Shown piece by piece: positions 10,361 through 23,284 of a DNA stretch of 64,000 nt. Location of the stretch: contig NZ_UNRG01000002.1 in the NCBI RefSeq assembly GCF_900537115.1, forward strand, positions 62,591-126,590. Reading direction: 5' to 3'. This DNA comes from Arthrobacter sp. Alg241-R88. Lineage in GTDB: Bacteria; Actinomycetota; Actinomycetes; Actinomycetales; Micrococcaceae. The notes below the pieces were generated by a model. That model worked only from the letters and a program-made list of their open reading frames with translations. It was not told the origin of the DNA and did no database searches. Both the position numbers and the translations under genes were made by a program. Each line of letters opens with the position of its first letter. Positions within the stretch are counted from its first letter, which is position 1.

Positions 10361-11090
10361 CACCGGGGCAGCCGCGGACGCACGGACCGGGGAGCTCAAA
10401 GCCCGGCTTGAGGCCGTCCGCCGCCGCATCAGTGCGGCGGCGGTTTCTGCCGGCCGGGAAGGCAACCTGCCCACCTTGATCGTGGTCACCAAATTCCACC
10501 CGGCAGAGGACATTAGGCGGCTCGCCGCCCTGGGTATCACCGACGTTGGCGAAAACCGGGACCAGGAGGCGGCGGCAAAGGCCAAAGAGTTGGCGGAGTG
10601 CGGTCTTGCCTGGCACTTTGTGGGTCAGCTGCAGACCAAAAAGGCCAAGTCCGTGCTCCGGTATGCAGCAGCTGTCCATTCGGTTGACCGGCCACAGCTC
10701 GTGGACGCCCTGGCCAGGGCAGCCGAGGCTGAGCGGGACACGACGGGACGGGCGCCGCTGGAGTGCTTCATCCAGGTCAACCTGGAGGACGACGCCGGAA
10801 CGCACCGCGGCGGCGCCGCTCCCGATGATGTTGGGATGCTTGCAGAACGGATAGCAGCAGCCGGGAGCCTCAATCTTGCCGGCGTGATGGCGGTTGCCCC
10901 TTTGGGCGCCGCGCCCGGGCCCGCCTTCGAAAGGCTCGCCGCAGTGTCTGCCGGCCTCGTGGCCGACCATCCCGCCGCGACTGCAATTTCGGCCGGTATG
11001 AGCCAGGACCTGGAAGCCGCCATCCTGTTCGGGGCGACACACCTGCGAATCGGTTCCGATATTCTCGGATCGCGTCCTGCCGTGGGGTAG
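10353..11090 (+). CDS. yggS: YggS-family PLP-binding homeostasis protein
   Basis: YggS/PLPBP proteins bind pyridoxal phosphate without a known catalytic reaction and buffer vitamin B6 and amino-acid pools. The 245-residue protein is a single-domain TIM barrel like alanine racemase domain 1. Motifs seen: LIVVTKFHP with the probable PLP lysine, GENRDQEA, WHFVGQLQTKKAK, GVMAVAPLG and GMSQDLEAAILFGATHLRIGS (shortened). The usual GENYVQE reads GENRDQE. The ATG at 10353 overlaps the preceding stop. The frame is open much further upstream inside pgeF, but that extension has no family similarity. Confidence 0.93.
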   Translation: MTDTGAAADARTGELKARLEAVRRRISAAAVSAGREGNLPTLIVVTKFHPAEDIRRLAALGITDVGENRDQEAAAKAKELAECGLAWHFVGQLQTKKAKSVLRYAAAVHSVDRPQLVDALARAAEAERDTTGRAPLECFIQVNLEDDAGTHRGGAAPDDVGMLAERIAAAGSLNLAGVMAVAPLGAAPGPAFERLAAVSAGLVADHPAATAISAGMSQDLEAAILFGATHLRIGSDILGSRPAVG

Positions 11091-11180
11091 CGTCGGTCCT
11101 ATTGGAAGTGATGGGCGGGGGACTCCAGTGCTGTCAAGTCATTGGGCGGCCCGCTTAACGGACACGATTAGGAGTCGACC

Positions 11181-11711
11181 ATGGCCGGCGCTCTGCGCAA
11201 GACAATGATCTATCTTGGGCTCGCCGACGGCGATGAACACTACGAGTCCGAGCAACAGACCACACGTAAGGATGAGGACGAAACGATGGAAGCTGACCGC
11301 GAGGAGCGCCGTGCACCTGCACCCGTCCGCGAGGTCAGCCGCGAAGCGTCCTTCACCCCCGAAGAGGAATACCGCGCCCCAGTGACCCCCATCAAGCGAG
11401 CGGCATCGAGCCGCGAGGAGACCAGCGGTCTCCGCCAGATCACCACCATCCATCCGCGCTCCTATAACGATGCCAAGTTGATCGGCGAAAGCTTCCGTGA
11501 CGGAATCCCGGTCATCATGAACGTGACGGACATGGGCGAGGCCGACGCCAAGCGCCTGGTAGATTTCTCCGCCGGCCTGGTCTTCGGACTCCGGGGGAGC
11601 ATCGAACGGGTGACCAACAAGGTGTTCCTGCTCTCGCCGTCGTACGTCGAGGTCATCGGTGACGACAAAAAAGCCAGTGAGACCCAAGCCAGCTTCTTCA
11701 ACCAAAGCTGA
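11181..11711 (+). CDS. sepF: Cell division protein SepF
   Basis: SepF anchors FtsZ to the membrane in actinobacteria and other Gram-positive bacteria. The 176-residue protein has an N-terminal membrane-binding start ([14 protein letters not shown]), an acidic/basic linker of about 65 residues, and a C-terminal SepF/DUF552 domain (about 88-170) with [17 protein letters not shown], the [11 protein letters not shown] dimer helix and the [10 protein letters not shown] strand. An AGGAG-type ribosome site lies before the ATG at 11181. A hairpin follows the gene. It lies between yggS and yggT as in other actinobacterial dcw clusters. Confidence 0.95.
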   Translation: MAGALRKTMIYLGLADGDEHYESEQQTTRKDEDETMEADREERRAPAPVREVSREASFTPEEEYRAPVTPIKRAASSREETSGLRQITTIHPRSYNDAKLIGESFRDGIPVIMNVTDMGEADAKRLVDFSAGLVFGLRGSIERVTNKVFLLSPSYVEVIGDDKKASETQASFFNQS

Positions 11712-11726
11712 CCAAATAACCTGACG

Positions 11727-11758
11727 GATGCCAGGCAGGGACACACCTGCCTGGCATC
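11727..11758 (+). terminator. Hairpin after sepF
   Basis: A 13-bp perfect stem (11727-11739 with 11746-11758) around a six-base loop, 15 bases after the sepF stop. No T-tract follows, so it could be a partial terminator or an mRNA-stabilising element. Confidence 0.6.
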
Positions 11759-11831
11759 TGTGCTGAAATAGACGAGAAGCATCGGCTGGAACCGCGGTAA
11801 CCACTATGGACATGGAGATATGAATTAAGTC

Positions 11832-12119
11832 ATGGGAATTGTTTTCGGGCTTGTCTATCTCGCGCTTTTGCTGTTCTTTGTGGCACTGATCATCCGTCTG
11901 GTTTTCGACTGGGTCCAGATGTTCGCCCGTGAGTGGCGTCCCCGGGGAGCGGCGCTGGTGGCGGCGCACGCCGTCTATTCCATCACCGACCCGCCGCTCA
12001 ACGGATTGCGCCGGCTGATCCCGCCACTGCGCCTGGGCGGTATCTCGCTGGACCTGGGATTCCTGGTCCTGTTCATCGCCGTCAGTATTGCCATGGGGAT
12101 CACCAGAGGCCTCGCCTGA
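11832..12119 (+). CDS. yggT: YggT-family membrane protein
   Basis: A 95-residue protein with two transmembrane segments (about 3-25 and 72-92) and the YggT-family middle part with SITDPPLNGLRRLIPPLRLGG (shortened: TDPPLNGLRRLIPP). The family sits between sepF and divIVA in many Gram-positive genomes and is linked to division or membrane organisation; a molecular role is not established. It starts at the ATG at 11832, 120 bases after sepF, with a hairpin in that gap. Confidence 0.9.
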   Translation: MGIVFGLVYLALLLFFVALIIRLVFDWVQMFAREWRPRGAALVAAHAVYSITDPPLNGLRRLIPPLRLGGISLDLGFLVLFIAVSIAMGITRGLA

Positions 12120-12296
12120 TTTACCCGCCAGACCCAGCAACGCACGGATGGAACCCGCCGGGAACCACCCTTGCAATGTGAAGAAATCTCGAGTTTGACA
12201 CCGCAGTGTTGAATTAGAGGAACCAGTCCAACTTTAGGTACCGTAGTTTTGACGGCCGGAAGGCCTACTGACTAACTAGACCAGTGAGGTGACCAG

Positions 12297-12986
12297 ATGG
12301 CTTTGACGCCAGAAGACGTTGTCAACAAGCGCTTTCAGCCGACCAAGTTCCGCGAAGGCTACGACCAGGATGAAGTTGATGACTTCCTGGACGAAATCGT
12401 TGTTGAACTCCGCCGCCTGAACCAGGAAAACGACGAGCTTCGCAAGAAGCTCGCCGAAGCCGGGTCCAGCGTTCCCGCCAGCTCCGCCGCCGCACCAGTG
12501 GTGGAGAAGGTCCCCGCGCCCGTCAAGTCCGACAAGGACGAAGCACGCGAGAAGGCAGAAGCCGAAGCCAAGGCCGCCGAAGAGCGCAAGAAGAAGGACG
12601 TCCAGCCGGCCGCTCCGGCAGCTGCCGCTCCCGTTGCCGCTGCTCCGGCCGCCCCCACGGCCTCCGCCGAATCCGCCGCCGGCCTGCTCGCCATGGCCCA
12701 GCAGATGCACGACCGCCACGTCGCAGACGGACAGGCACAGAAGGACAAGATCATCGCAGAGGCGCAGATCGAAGCCAGCAGCCTCGTCAACGACGCCCAG
12801 GAGAAGTCCCGCAAGATCCTTGGCGCCCTTGAGCAGCAGCGTTCCGTGCTGGAGCGCAAGGTGGAGCAGCTCCGCGGTTTCGAACGCGACTACCGTTCAC
12901 GCCTGAAGGCCTACATCGAGGGCCAGCTCCGCGATCTCGATGCCCGCGGCTCAGTGGCAACGCCGGAAGTCAGCGAAGCCAACTAA
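12297..12986 (+). CDS. divIVA: DivIVA/Wag31-family polar growth protein
   Basis: DivIVA (Wag31 in mycobacteria) is a coiled-coil scaffold that marks curved membrane and directs polar cell-wall growth. The 229-residue protein opens with the conserved lipid-binding domain (LTPEDVVNKRFQPTKFREGYDQDEVDDFLDEI, shortened: NKRFQPTKFREGYD), a first coiled coil to about residue 60, an Ala/Pro/Lys-rich linker (about 60-125) and a second coiled coil (about 130-220). A GAGGTGA ribosome site precedes the ATG. A 177-base gap upstream and a strong terminator downstream suggest a transcript of its own. Confidence 0.95.
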   Translation: MALTPEDVVNKRFQPTKFREGYDQDEVDDFLDEIVVELRRLNQENDELRKKLAEAGSSVPASSAAAPVVEKVPAPVKSDKDEAREKAEAEAKAAEERKKKDVQPAAPAAAAPVAAAPAAPTASAESAAGLLAMAQQMHDRHVADGQAQKDKIIAEAQIEASSLVNDAQEKSRKILGALEQQRSVLERKVEQLRGFERDYRSRLKAYIEGQLRDLDARGSVATPEVSEAN

Positions 12987-13009
12987 TCCGGCAAGCACGT
13001 ATTCTGAAA

Positions 13010-13044
13010 GCCGGTGGCTGAGGATTCCTCGGCCACCGGCTTTT
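13010..13044 (+). terminator. Rho-independent terminator after divIVA
   Basis: A GC-rich stem of about 14 bp (13010-13023 with 13027-13040, one wobble pair) closed by a three-base loop and followed by TTTT. It lies 24 bases after the divIVA stop and separates the division genes from lspA. Confidence 0.88.
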
Positions 13045-13077
13045 GGCATTGACACAGGTCTTACAAATGAAAGCACC

Positions 13078-13650
13078 ATGACTGACGAACTCGCCGCCGA
13101 CCCGGCACGCCCCGTACCGCCTTCGCCCCGCCCCCGGAGGGCCGTGCTGCTGTCCCTCTTTGCAGGGTTCGCAGTTTTTGCCTACGTCCTGGACCAGCTG
13201 ACGAAAATCTGGGTCACGTCCACGATGGTGGAAGGGGAACGGATTCCGGTACTCCCGCCGCTGTTGCACTGGTACTTCATCAGGAACTCGGGGGCGGCGT
13301 TCTCCATCGGGGAAAACGTCACGTGGGTGTTCTCCATCATCATGGCCGCCGTTGCCGTGGCCATCCTCTTCCAGGTTCGCAAGCTGGGCTCCAAATGGTG
13401 GTCCCTTGCCCTCGGCCTGCTGCTGGGCGGCGCGCTGGGCAATCTCACGGACAGGCTCTTTCGGGAGCCGTCGTTCGGCATGGGGCACGTCGTGGACTTC
13501 ATCCAACTGCCCAACTTCGCGATCTTCAACATCGCCGACTCAGCGGTAGTGTCCGCCGTTGCGATCATCTGCATCCTGACGCTGCGCGGAATCGCCCTGG
13601 ACGGAACCCGGCTCACACATGACCGCAAGGAGAAGTCCGGCGATGCCTGA
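13078..13650 (+). CDS. lspA: Signal peptidase II (lipoprotein signal peptidase)
   Basis: LspA cleaves the signal peptide of prolipoproteins at the lipobox after lipidation. The 190-residue protein has a cytoplasmic N-terminal tail and four transmembrane helices. The two aspartyl-protease motifs are present: [12 protein letters not shown] (Asp in NLTDR) and VVDFIQL...FNIADSAV (Asp in NIADS). The conserved Asp of LDQLTKIWV and the RNSGAAFS motif are also seen. I start at ATG 13078; the frame runs upstream into divIVA without family similarity. The next gene overlaps its stop by eight bases. A likely substrate in this window is the lipoprotein at 31376. Confidence 0.96.
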   Translation: MTDELAADPARPVPPSPRPRRAVLLSLFAGFAVFAYVLDQLTKIWVTSTMVEGERIPVLPPLLHWYFIRNSGAAFSIGENVTWVFSIIMAAVAVAILFQVRKLGSKWWSLALGLLLGGALGNLTDRLFREPSFGMGHVVDFIQLPNFAIFNIADSAVVSAVAIICILTLRGIALDGTRLTHDRKEKSGDA

Positions 13651-14569
13651 GCGCGTCGTCGTCGCCGAAGAATTCGCGGGGTCCCGCGCAGACGCGGGCC
13701 TCGCCGGGCTGCTGGGAATTTCCCGTTCCCTTGCGGCCACCCTGATCGCTGAAGGCAACGTCCTCAGCCGGGGCAAAGCACTGGGCAAGTCAGCAAAGCT
13801 CGTGGCCGGAGACGTCCTCCAGGTGAGCCTGCCGGAACGGCGTGACCCCCTGGAAGTCGTGGAGGAAGTTGTGGAAGGCCTGAAGATCCTGCTCGACGAC
13901 GACGATTTCGTCGTCGTCGATAAACCCGTGGGTGTTGCCGCCCATCCTTCCCCCGGCTGGGTGGGCCCCACAGTGGTGGGGGGCCTTGCCGGGGCGGGGT
14001 ACCGCATTTCCACCTCCGGCTCGCCAGAGCGCGCCGGCATCGTCCACCGGCTCGACGTCGGAACGTCCGGGGCGATGGTGGTGGCCAAGTCCGAACGCGC
14101 CTACACCGCCCTGAAGCGGGCTTTCAAGGAACGCACCGTGGACAAGGTCTACCACGCAGTGGTCCAGGGCCTGCCCGATCCGCTGGTGGGCACCATTGAC
14201 GCGCCGATCGGACGGCACCCCGGACATGACTGGCGTTTCGCGGTCATTGAGGACGGGCGGCCGTCCGTAACCCACTACGAAGTGGTGGAAGCATTCGGCA
14301 AAGCGAGCCTGGTGGAGGTGCACCTGGAAACCGGACGCACCCACCAGATCCGGGTACATTTCTCGGCTCTGCGCCATCCCTGCGCCGGTGACCTCACCTA
14401 CGGAGCCGATCCCCGCCTGGCCGCCACGCTCGGCCTGACGCGGCAGTGGCTGCATGCCCGCGAGCTCGGCTTTGAACACCCGGTGACGGGCGAACCGGTA
14501 CGTGTGGTGAGCGACTACCCGCAGGACCTTGCGTTTGCCCTCGAAGTGCTGGAGTCCGGCCAGGCCTAG
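13643..14569 (+). CDS. rluD: RluA-family rRNA pseudouridine synthase (RluD-like)
   Basis: This family isomerises uridine to pseudouridine in RNA, typically 23S rRNA. The 308-residue protein has an N-terminal S4 RNA-binding domain (about 15-75) and the RluA catalytic domain with the HRLDVGTSG motif containing the catalytic Asp, [10 protein letters not shown] and PVTGEPV near the C-terminus. I start at ATG 13643, overlapping the lspA stop and preceded by AAGGAGAAG. The lspA-rluD pair is conserved in Gram-positive genomes. Whether the target is the same as E. coli RluD (helix 69) is inferred only. Confidence 0.92.
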   Translation: MPERVVVAEEFAGSRADAGLAGLLGISRSLAATLIAEGNVLSRGKALGKSAKLVAGDVLQVSLPERRDPLEVVEEVVEGLKILLDDDDFVVVDKPVGVAAHPSPGWVGPTVVGGLAGAGYRISTSGSPERAGIVHRLDVGTSGAMVVAKSERAYTALKRAFKERTVDKVYHAVVQGLPDPLVGTIDAPIGRHPGHDWRFAVIEDGRPSVTHYEVVEAFGKASLVEVHLETGRTHQIRVHFSALRHPCAGDLTYGADPRLAATLGLTRQWLHARELGFEHPVTGEPVRVVSDYPQDLAFALEVLESGQA

Positions 14570-14593
14570 CCAATCTCCAGCCGGACCAGCGCA

Positions 14594-14599
14594 TAGAAT
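14594..14599 (+). promoter_or_regulatory. -10 element of dnaE, leaderless geometry
   Basis: TAGAAT ends exactly six bases before the GTG start of dnaE, so transcription would begin at or next to the start codon. No clear -35 is seen. The next bases, AGTGCGGTGAC, are identical to those at the hisD start. Confidence 0.6.
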
Positions 14600-14605
14600 A
14601 GTGCG

Positions 14606-18163
<3,558 letters not shown>

Positions 18164-18184
18164 GGGCTCCGGGGAGGGGCAGCA

Positions 18185-18230
18185 AACAGCAGCCGACGGC
18201 GGGAGCGCATCCCCGCCGTCGGCTGCTGTT
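18185..18230. terminator. Bidirectional terminator between dnaE and the flavin reductase gene
   Basis: A 19-bp perfect stem (18185-18203 with 18212-18230) around an eight-base loop. It lies between two convergent genes, 22 bases after dnaE and 17 bases before the stop of the reverse gene. No strong T-tract is present on either side. Confidence 0.8.
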
Positions 18231-18246
18231 GGGCGGGTGAAGGCTG

Positions 18247-18747
18247 TCAGATTTCGTAGTCGAGCGGCACGGGCTGACTGTAGCCCCCTCCGTGGTAGAG
18301 CAGCGGCGAGCCGTCCCCGCCCACCTGGCCGTCAACCACCTGCACCACCACAACCGCGTTGTTCTCGAACGAGAGGCGCATCTGCACCTCGCCGATCAAC
18401 CAGCCGGCCACGTCCTTGAGCACCGGAACCCCGTGCGGCCCGACATCCCAGTGGTCGCCTTCAAAGCGGTTGCCGGCCCCGGCAAACCGGTCCGCGAGTT
18501 GCTGGTTTTCCAAGCCGAGCATGTGGACCCCCAGATAGGTGGTGTTGGCCACGGCCGGCCAGGACCTGGAACTGCGCGCCATGTTGAAGGTGAAACGCGG
18601 GGGCTGCGCTGACAGCGACGCTACGGACGTGGCGGTGAATCCAAAGGGCTTGTCCTGGTAGTTGACCGTGATGATGGCAACGCCCGCGGCATGGCGCCGG
18701 AACATCTCCCTGAACGTCCGCTCGAACGGTACGTCATTTACGGTCAC
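18247..18747 (-). CDS. Flavin reductase domain protein
   Basis: A 166-residue protein of the flavin reductase-like (FMN-binding split barrel) family, which uses NAD(P)H to reduce FMN or supplies reduced flavin to two-component monooxygenases. Visible family features are FRRHAAGVAIITV, the FTATSVASLSAQPP flavin-binding segment, and GVHMLGLENQQLADRFAG (shortened: LGLENQQLADRFAG). The GTG start at 18747 follows a CAGGAG ribosome site. No partner monooxygenase is next to it, so its substrate is open. It converges with dnaE across a shared terminator. Confidence 0.85.
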   Translation of the reverse strand: MTVNDVPFERTFREMFRRHAAGVAIITVNYQDKPFGFTATSVASLSAQPPRFTFNMARSSRSWPAVANTTYLGVHMLGLENQQLADRFAGAGNRFEGDHWDVGPHGVPVLKDVAGWLIGEVQMRLSFENNAVVVVQVVDGQVGGDGSPLLYHGGGYSQPVPLDYEI

Positions 18748-18872
18748 GGGTACTCCTGTGGTGGATGGCTGCGTTCTCCTTCAAGGGTATGGTCCCGCTG
18801 GCCGGGCAGGGAATCTCTTGAAGCCCCACGTCCGGCCGTTAAGCCGCTGGAACATTTGTTAAGGTTTGTTGC

Positions 18873-19424
18873 ATGACGAAAACAACCCGCCGGTTACGTC
18901 CGCGGTTGCCCTGGGCCCTGCTTGCGGTCCCGGCAGCGGCGGGCGTGCCCGCTGGAATCCTCTGGTGGATCCTGGCGCCCGGCGGCCTCAACCTGATCAC
19001 CAGGGATCCCGTCCTCGGGGCCGGCACCAACCCCCTGGTGTGGCTGCCAAGGGACCTCACGCTGGCCGGGCTGCTGGTCTTCGCGGGGTGCCTCCTGGCG
19101 GTGTTCCTGGCGGACAAAAAGCGCCGGGACCCCCAGACCGACCTGTTGATGGGGCTGGCCGGCGCGTTATGCGGCGCCGTCCTCGCCTGGCACGCCGGGC
19201 TGCTGTCCGCACGGCTGTGGGGGCCTGACGTGGACGCCTCGGCCAACGCCAGCATTGCCTTTTCGTTGCGCGCCCTGCCCGTGCTGCTGCTGTGGCCCGC
19301 TGCCACTGCCGTGTCCGTCTTCGTGCTGGAGTTGATGCACCTCCTGGGCAGGAAGGACGACGGCAGGAAGGACGACGGCGGCGCGGACAGTTCGCCGCCC
19401 GTTGCAGTTGGGCCCGTAAAATAG
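18873..19424 (+). CDS. Hypothetical four-helix membrane protein
   Basis: I do not recognise a named family with confidence. The 183-residue protein has a short basic start ([11 protein letters not shown]), then about four hydrophobic segments (about 12-32, 57-74, 85-103, 128-150), and a charged C-terminal tail that contains two exact 15-bp repeats giving [10 protein letters not shown]. There is no signal peptidase site. It starts at ATG 18873, seven bases after a TAAGGT hexamer and without a ribosome site. It ends four bases before hisD, but hisD has its own -10 element inside this gene's last codons, so the two may be transcribed separately. Confidence 0.75.
   Translation: MTKTTRRLRPRLPWALLAVPAAAGVPAGILWWILAPGGLNLITRDPVLGAGTNPLVWLPRDLTLAGLLVFAGCLLAVFLADKKRRDPQTDLLMGLAGALCGAVLAWHAGLLSARLWGPDVDASANASIAFSLRALPVLLLWPAATAVSVFVLELMHLLGRKDDGRKDDGGADSSPPVAVGPVK
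19347..19376 (+). repeat. Two 15-bp direct repeats
   Basis: The 15-base unit at 19347-19361 is repeated exactly at 19362-19376, in frame, encoding GRKDD twice in the tail of the membrane protein gene upstream of hisD. Confidence 0.85.
19417..19422 (+). promoter_or_regulatory. -10 element of hisD, leaderless geometry
   Basis: TAAAAT lies six bases before the hisD GTG and overlaps the last codons of the previous gene. The following AGTGCGGTGAC is the same as in front of dnaE. No ribosome site precedes the start. Confidence 0.6.
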
Positions 19425-19428
19425 TGCG

Positions 19429-20826
19429 GTGACCATTTCTTCGGAGTTTCCCGCCACCCCCGCCGCTTCCGCCCTGAGCTTCCGGACCGTTGACCTTCGG
19501 GGCCGGAACCTGACCCTCGCCGGACTTCGCGCTGCGGTGCCGCGCGCCCAGGGCCAGACGGTGGCCGACGCGGAGGAAAAGGTCCTCGACATCATCGCGG
19601 CCGTCCGGCACCGGGGTTTCGATGCCTTGGGCGAATTGGCCCTGCGCTTCGACGGGGTGGCGCAAAACCACCCGCTCGTCCCGCAGGATGCCCTCTCGGC
19701 GGCGCTTCAGCAGTTGGATCCGGCCGTCCGCCGGGCGCTGGAGGAATCGATCAGCAGGGCACGCCGGTTTGCCGACGGCCAGCGTCCGCGCAACGTGGAG
19801 GTCCAACTCGGGGACGGCGCGGTGGTCAGCCAGAACTGGGTGCCGGTGGCGCGGGTGGGACTCTACGTCCCCGGCGGCCTGGCCGTCTACCCGTCTTCGG
19901 TGATCATGAACGTGGTTCCGGCCCTCGCAGCCGGGGTGCAGTCCATTGCCCTGGCATCCCCTCCGCAGAAGGAGTTTGGCGGGCTGCCGCATCCCACCAT
20001 CCTTGCGGCCGCTGCACTGCTCGGCATCACTGAGGTGTACGCCATCGGCGGTGCCCAGGCCATTGCCGCCTTCGCTTACGGGGTTCCTGCGGCCGAGGCC
20101 GGTCCGGCCCTGGAACCGGTGGACGTGGTGACCGGGCCGGGCAACATCTTCGTCGCCACGGCCAAGCGCCTGGTCAAGGGTGCGGTGGGGATCGATTCCG
20201 AGGCGGGCACCACCGAAATTGCCATCCTGGCGGACTCCACGGCCCAACCTGCCCTGGTTGCCGCCGACCTGATCAGCCAGGCCGAGCACGATCCCAAGGC
20301 AGCCTCGGTGCTGATTACGGATTCCGAGGACCTTGCGGCTGCCGTACGCACGGAACTGGACAAGCAGGCCACGGCCACCAAGCACTCCAGCCGGGTCCGC
20401 GAAGCACTGTCCGGCCCGCAGTCCGGAGTGGTCCTGGTGGACGACCTGGAACAGGGCATCGCTGCCTGCGACGCGTACGCCGCAGAACACCTGGAAATCA
20501 TGACCCGGGACGCAGCCGGTGTGGCCGCCAGGATCCGCAATGCCGGCGCCATCTTTGTTGGGGACTACAGCCCCGTCAGCCTGGGGGACTACTGTGCCGG
20601 CTCCAACCACGTACTGCCCACCAGCGGCACGGCTGCCTTCTCGTCCGGCTTGAATGTCACCACCTTCCTGCGTGCCATCCAGGTAGTGAACTACAGCCGT
20701 GAGGCCTTGGCCGAAGTAAGCGGCCACATCGTCAGCCTCGCAGGCGCAGAAGACCTGCCCGCCCACGGCGAGGCTGTGACGGCCCGGTTCCCAGGGGGCC
20801 AGGACCTGCCGGGCTCCGATATCTAG
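19429..20826 (+). CDS. hisD: Histidinol dehydrogenase
   Basis: HisD catalyses the last two steps of histidine synthesis, oxidising L-histidinol to L-histidine with two NAD+. The 465-residue protein shows the family pattern: [14 protein letters not shown], the NAD-binding [12 protein letters not shown] segment, [12 protein letters not shown], the substrate/zinc residues in QAEHDPKA, and the catalytic Glu-His pair in AAEHLEIMT. The length is slightly above the usual 430 through an N-terminal extension. The rest of the his operon is not adjacent in this window. The start is GTG 19429, probably leaderless. Confidence 0.96.
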   Translation: MTISSEFPATPAASALSFRTVDLRGRNLTLAGLRAAVPRAQGQTVADAEEKVLDIIAAVRHRGFDALGELALRFDGVAQNHPLVPQDALSAALQQLDPAVRRALEESISRARRFADGQRPRNVEVQLGDGAVVSQNWVPVARVGLYVPGGLAVYPSSVIMNVVPALAAGVQSIALASPPQKEFGGLPHPTILAAAALLGITEVYAIGGAQAIAAFAYGVPAAEAGPALEPVDVVTGPGNIFVATAKRLVKGAVGIDSEAGTTEIAILADSTAQPALVAADLISQAEHDPKAASVLITDSEDLAAAVRTELDKQATATKHSSRVREALSGPQSGVVLVDDLEQGIAACDAYAAEHLEIMTRDAAGVAARIRNAGAIFVGDYSPVSLGDYCAGSNHVLPTSGTAAFSSGLNVTTFLRAIQVVNYSREALAEVSGHIVSLAGAEDLPAHGEAVTARFPGGQDLPGSDI

Positions 20827-20859
20827 TAGGACCCACCACAACATGTAGTAGTTACAGGC

Positions 20860-20889
20860 TTGTGATTAGGCTGTGCCGGGACGTAAACT
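20860..20889 (+). promoter_or_regulatory. Possible promoter of nrdR
   Basis: TTGTGA (20860-20865) and TAAACT (20884-20889) are separated by 18 bases and lie 92 bases before the nrdR start. Both hexamers are near the sigma-70-type consensus. Confidence 0.45.
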
Positions 20890-20981
20890 AAAAGGCAATA
20901 CGGGCTGTCTGTGGGTTGCCGCAACGGTCATCAATAAAACAAACCGCCAAGCGAAGAACATCCAGCGAAAGAAGGGACGCC

Positions 20982-21488
20982 ATGTATTGTCCGTTCTGCC
21001 GCAACCCCGATTCCCGGGTGGTTGACAGCCGCATGGCGGACGACGGCTCGGCCATCCGCCGGCGCCGCCAGTGCCCTGAATGCGGGCGCAGGTTCACCAC
21101 GGTGGAGACCACCAGTTTGTCCGTGATCAAGCGTTCCGGCGTGGGGGAGCCCTTCAGCCGCAGCAAGGTCATCAACGGTGTCCGCAAGGCCTGCCAGGGA
21201 CGCCCGGTCAGCGAGGACGACCTCGCGCTGCTCGCCCAGGAAGTCGAGGAGCAGATCCGCTCATCCGGCGCCGCCGAGATTGACGCCCACGAGGTGGGAC
21301 TCGTTATCCTCGGTCCGCTGCAGAAGCTGGACAAGGTGGCCTACCTCCGCTTCGCGAGCGTCTACCAGGCTTTTGAATCCCTCGAGGATTTCGAATCGGC
21401 CATCGCGCTGCTCCGCCAGGAAGCCGAAGAGGACGCAAAGGGTACTCCTGCCAAGGGTGCCAGAAGCTCCGAAAAGAGCACACTGTAA
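20982..21488 (+). CDS. nrdR: Transcriptional repressor NrdR
   Basis: NrdR represses ribonucleotide reductase genes in response to ATP/dATP. The 168-residue protein begins with the zinc ribbon MYCPFC...CPECGRRF (two CxxC pairs) and continues with the ATP-cone domain (about 45-135, starting [10 protein letters not shown]). The family is usually about 150 residues; the extra C-terminal tail is Glu/Lys-rich. I start at ATG 20982, preceded by AGAAGGGA; a longer frame upstream lacks conservation. The nrd genes it should control are not in this window. Confidence 0.95.
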   Translation: MYCPFCRNPDSRVVDSRMADDGSAIRRRRQCPECGRRFTTVETTSLSVIKRSGVGEPFSRSKVINGVRKACQGRPVSEDDLALLAQEVEEQIRSSGAAEIDAHEVGLVILGPLQKLDKVAYLRFASVYQAFESLEDFESAIALLRQEAEEDAKGTPAKGARSSEKSTL

Positions 21489-21584
21489 GCTCCGGTGGTG
21501 GCAGTGGAGGGGAAGCCGCAGCCGCCACCGGCACCACAGGCCGGCTGCAGAGGCACACAGGCCGCCTGCAGAGGGCCCGGCCGG

Positions 21585-22355
21585 CTACCTTCCCCCTGAA
21601 ACGGGCAGCACGGCGCCGGTAATATAGCCCGCCTCCGCCGACATCAGCCACAGTACGGCGGCCGCCACCTCTTCGGGTTCGGCGCCCCTGCCGAGCGGAA
21701 TGGTCGGGTTGAGCCGCTCCACGCGGTCCGGCATCCCGGCCGCGGCGTGCAGGCCGGTGTTGGTGCTCCCGGGGGCAACTGCGTTGACCCGGATGCCCTG
21801 CTTTGCCACTTCGGCCGCCAGGCCCGTGGTGAGCACATCCACCGCCCCCTTGGACGCCGCGTAGTGCGCCCAGGTTCCGGGGGAACCTGCCTTGGTTGCG
21901 GTGGAGGAGATATTGATGATGGAACCGCCGGCGCCGCCCGCCCGGCTGTCCAGACGCCGCACTGCTTCCTGGCAGACGTAGATCAGCCCGGTGACGTTGA
22001 CGTCCATGACCCGCCGGATGTTCTCAGCGGGCACGTCCACGAGGTTCCCGATCAGGTTGCCGGTGATGCCCGCGTTGTTTACTACTGCAGTCAGCGGCCC
22101 AAGCCGCGCAGCGGCGTCGAACAGGGAGCGGACTGCGGCGGGATCGCTGACGTCGGCCTCGGCACGTACTGCCGTGCCGCCGTCGTCCGTGATGTCCTTT
22201 ACCACCGCCGCGGCACCGTCAGCATCGGCGGAGTAGTTCACCACCACGGCGTAACCGGTGCGGGCAGCCAAGCGGGCGGTGGCGGCACCGATGCCCCGGC
22301 TGGCACCGGTGACCACCATAACGCCGCGGGTGGCGGGGCCGGAAACGACGCCCAC
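21585..22355 (-). CDS. SDR-family oxidoreductase
   Basis: A 256-residue classical short-chain dehydrogenase/reductase. The NAD(P) motif TGASRGIG lies at about 17-24, NNAG at about 91-94, the catalytic Ser in IINISSTA and the YAASK catalytic Tyr/Lys pair follow, and the C-terminal segment GYITGAVLPVSGG is typical of FabG-like enzymes. The substrate cannot be told from sequence. It starts with GTG two bases after the ppgK stop, so the two are probably co-transcribed, although no pathway link is obvious. Confidence 0.88.
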   Translation of the reverse strand: MGVVSGPATRGVMVVTGASRGIGAATARLAARTGYAVVVNYSADADGAAAVVKDITDDGGTAVRAEADVSDPAAVRSLFDAAARLGPLTAVVNNAGITGNLIGNLVDVPAENIRRVMDVNVTGLIYVCQEAVRRLDSRAGGAGGSIINISSTATKAGSPGTWAHYAASKGAVDVLTTGLAAEVAKQGIRVNAVAPGSTNTGLHAAAGMPDRVERLNPTIPLGRGAEPEEVAAAVLWLMSAEAGYITGAVLPVSGGR

Positions 22356-22357
22356 CG

Positions 22358-23161
22358 CTATTTGGCGAGCTTGTGCTTCAAGGCGATTTCGATGGCGGCG
22401 CCGACGATGCCGGCCTCGTTCCGCAGGACCGCAGGCACGATCGGCGTGCGGAGCTTGAGGTTGGGCAGGTACTCGTCTGCCCGCTTGGAAATACCCCCGC
22501 CCACAATGAACAGTTCGGGGGAGAACAGGAACTCGACATGGGAGAAGTAGCGCTGCAGCAGGACGCTGTATTCGTCCCAGGTGAGGCCGTCCCTTTCACG
22601 GGCCACGGCGGAGGCCTTGGTTTCCGCGTCGTGGCCGTCGATCTCCAGGTGGCCCAGCTCGGCGTTCGGTACGAGTTTGCCGTCGAAGATAAAGGCCGAG
22701 CCGATTCCCGTGCCGAGGGTGATCACCAAAACCGTGCCGGCGACCCCTGCCCCGGCGCCGTAGCGGGCCTCCGCAAGGCCGGCGGCGTCGGCGTCGTTGA
22801 TGACTTCCACCGGACGGCCCAGGCGCGCCGTCAGGAGGCCGTCGATGTCCGTGTTGAGCCAGCTCTTGTCCACGTTCGCGGCAGAGTGGACCACGCCGTG
22901 CTGGATGATGCCGGGGAAGGTGACGCCAACGGGGGAGCCGGCAGCAGGCGCCTCAGGGCGTGCCGAGAGCTCGGAAACCACGAGTGCCACTGCCTCGGCA
23001 ACCGACTCCGGGGTGGCCGGTTGAGGGGTGGGAACGCGGAAGCGGTCACCGAGCAGTTTGCCCTTCTTCAGGTCGACGATGCCGCCCTTGATTCCCGTGC
23101 CTCCGATGTCGATGCCGATCAGCGGGGCGTTCTTGTGCGACTTCTCGTCCTTCTTGGCCAA
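22358..23161 (-). CDS. ppgK: Polyphosphate glucokinase (ROK family)
   Basis: This enzyme phosphorylates glucose using polyphosphate (and often ATP), a hallmark of actinobacteria. The 267-residue protein has the ROK phosphate motif GIDIGGTGIKGG (about 16-27), INDADAAGLAEA, TLGTGIGSAF and the sugar-binding ELGHLEIDGHDAE segment. The short ROK domain without the zinc-binding CXCGXXGC motif fits the polyphosphate-dependent group and not ATP-glucokinases or ROK repressors. It starts with TTG at 23161, with only a weak GGAAA ribosome site. Polyphosphate use is inferred from the family. Confidence 0.9.
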   Translation of the reverse strand: MAKKDEKSHKNAPLIGIDIGGTGIKGGIVDLKKGKLLGDRFRVPTPQPATPESVAEAVALVVSELSARPEAPAAGSPVGVTFPGIIQHGVVHSAANVDKSWLNTDIDGLLTARLGRPVEVINDADAAGLAEARYGAGAGVAGTVLVITLGTGIGSAFIFDGKLVPNAELGHLEIDGHDAETKASAVARERDGLTWDEYSVLLQRYFSHVEFLFSPELFIVGGGISKRADEYLPNLKLRTPIVPAVLRNEAGIVGAAIEIALKHKLAK

Positions 23162-23284
23162 TGGGTTTTCCGTTCGTGGCAGGGGCGGGCAGGGAAGGGG
23201 CGGCGGGACGCCGGCCCGGTAGTTGCGTGGTCAACGGCGCTGGCTGACCGGTAAAACTGTGAAGAAGCTTGGGACTGCTGCGGG

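Noticed and set aside
12195..12220. TTGACA upstream of divIVA as a promoter
   Set aside because: The only TA-rich hexamer (TAGAGG) is 14 bases away, too close for a normal spacer.
20835..20851. Weak BlaI-like or NrdR-like dyad upstream of nrdR (CACAACATGTAGTAG)
   Set aside because: Only the right half (TGTAGTA) matches the BlaI dyad, and the symmetric part fits the NrdR box poorly. Not enough to call a site.
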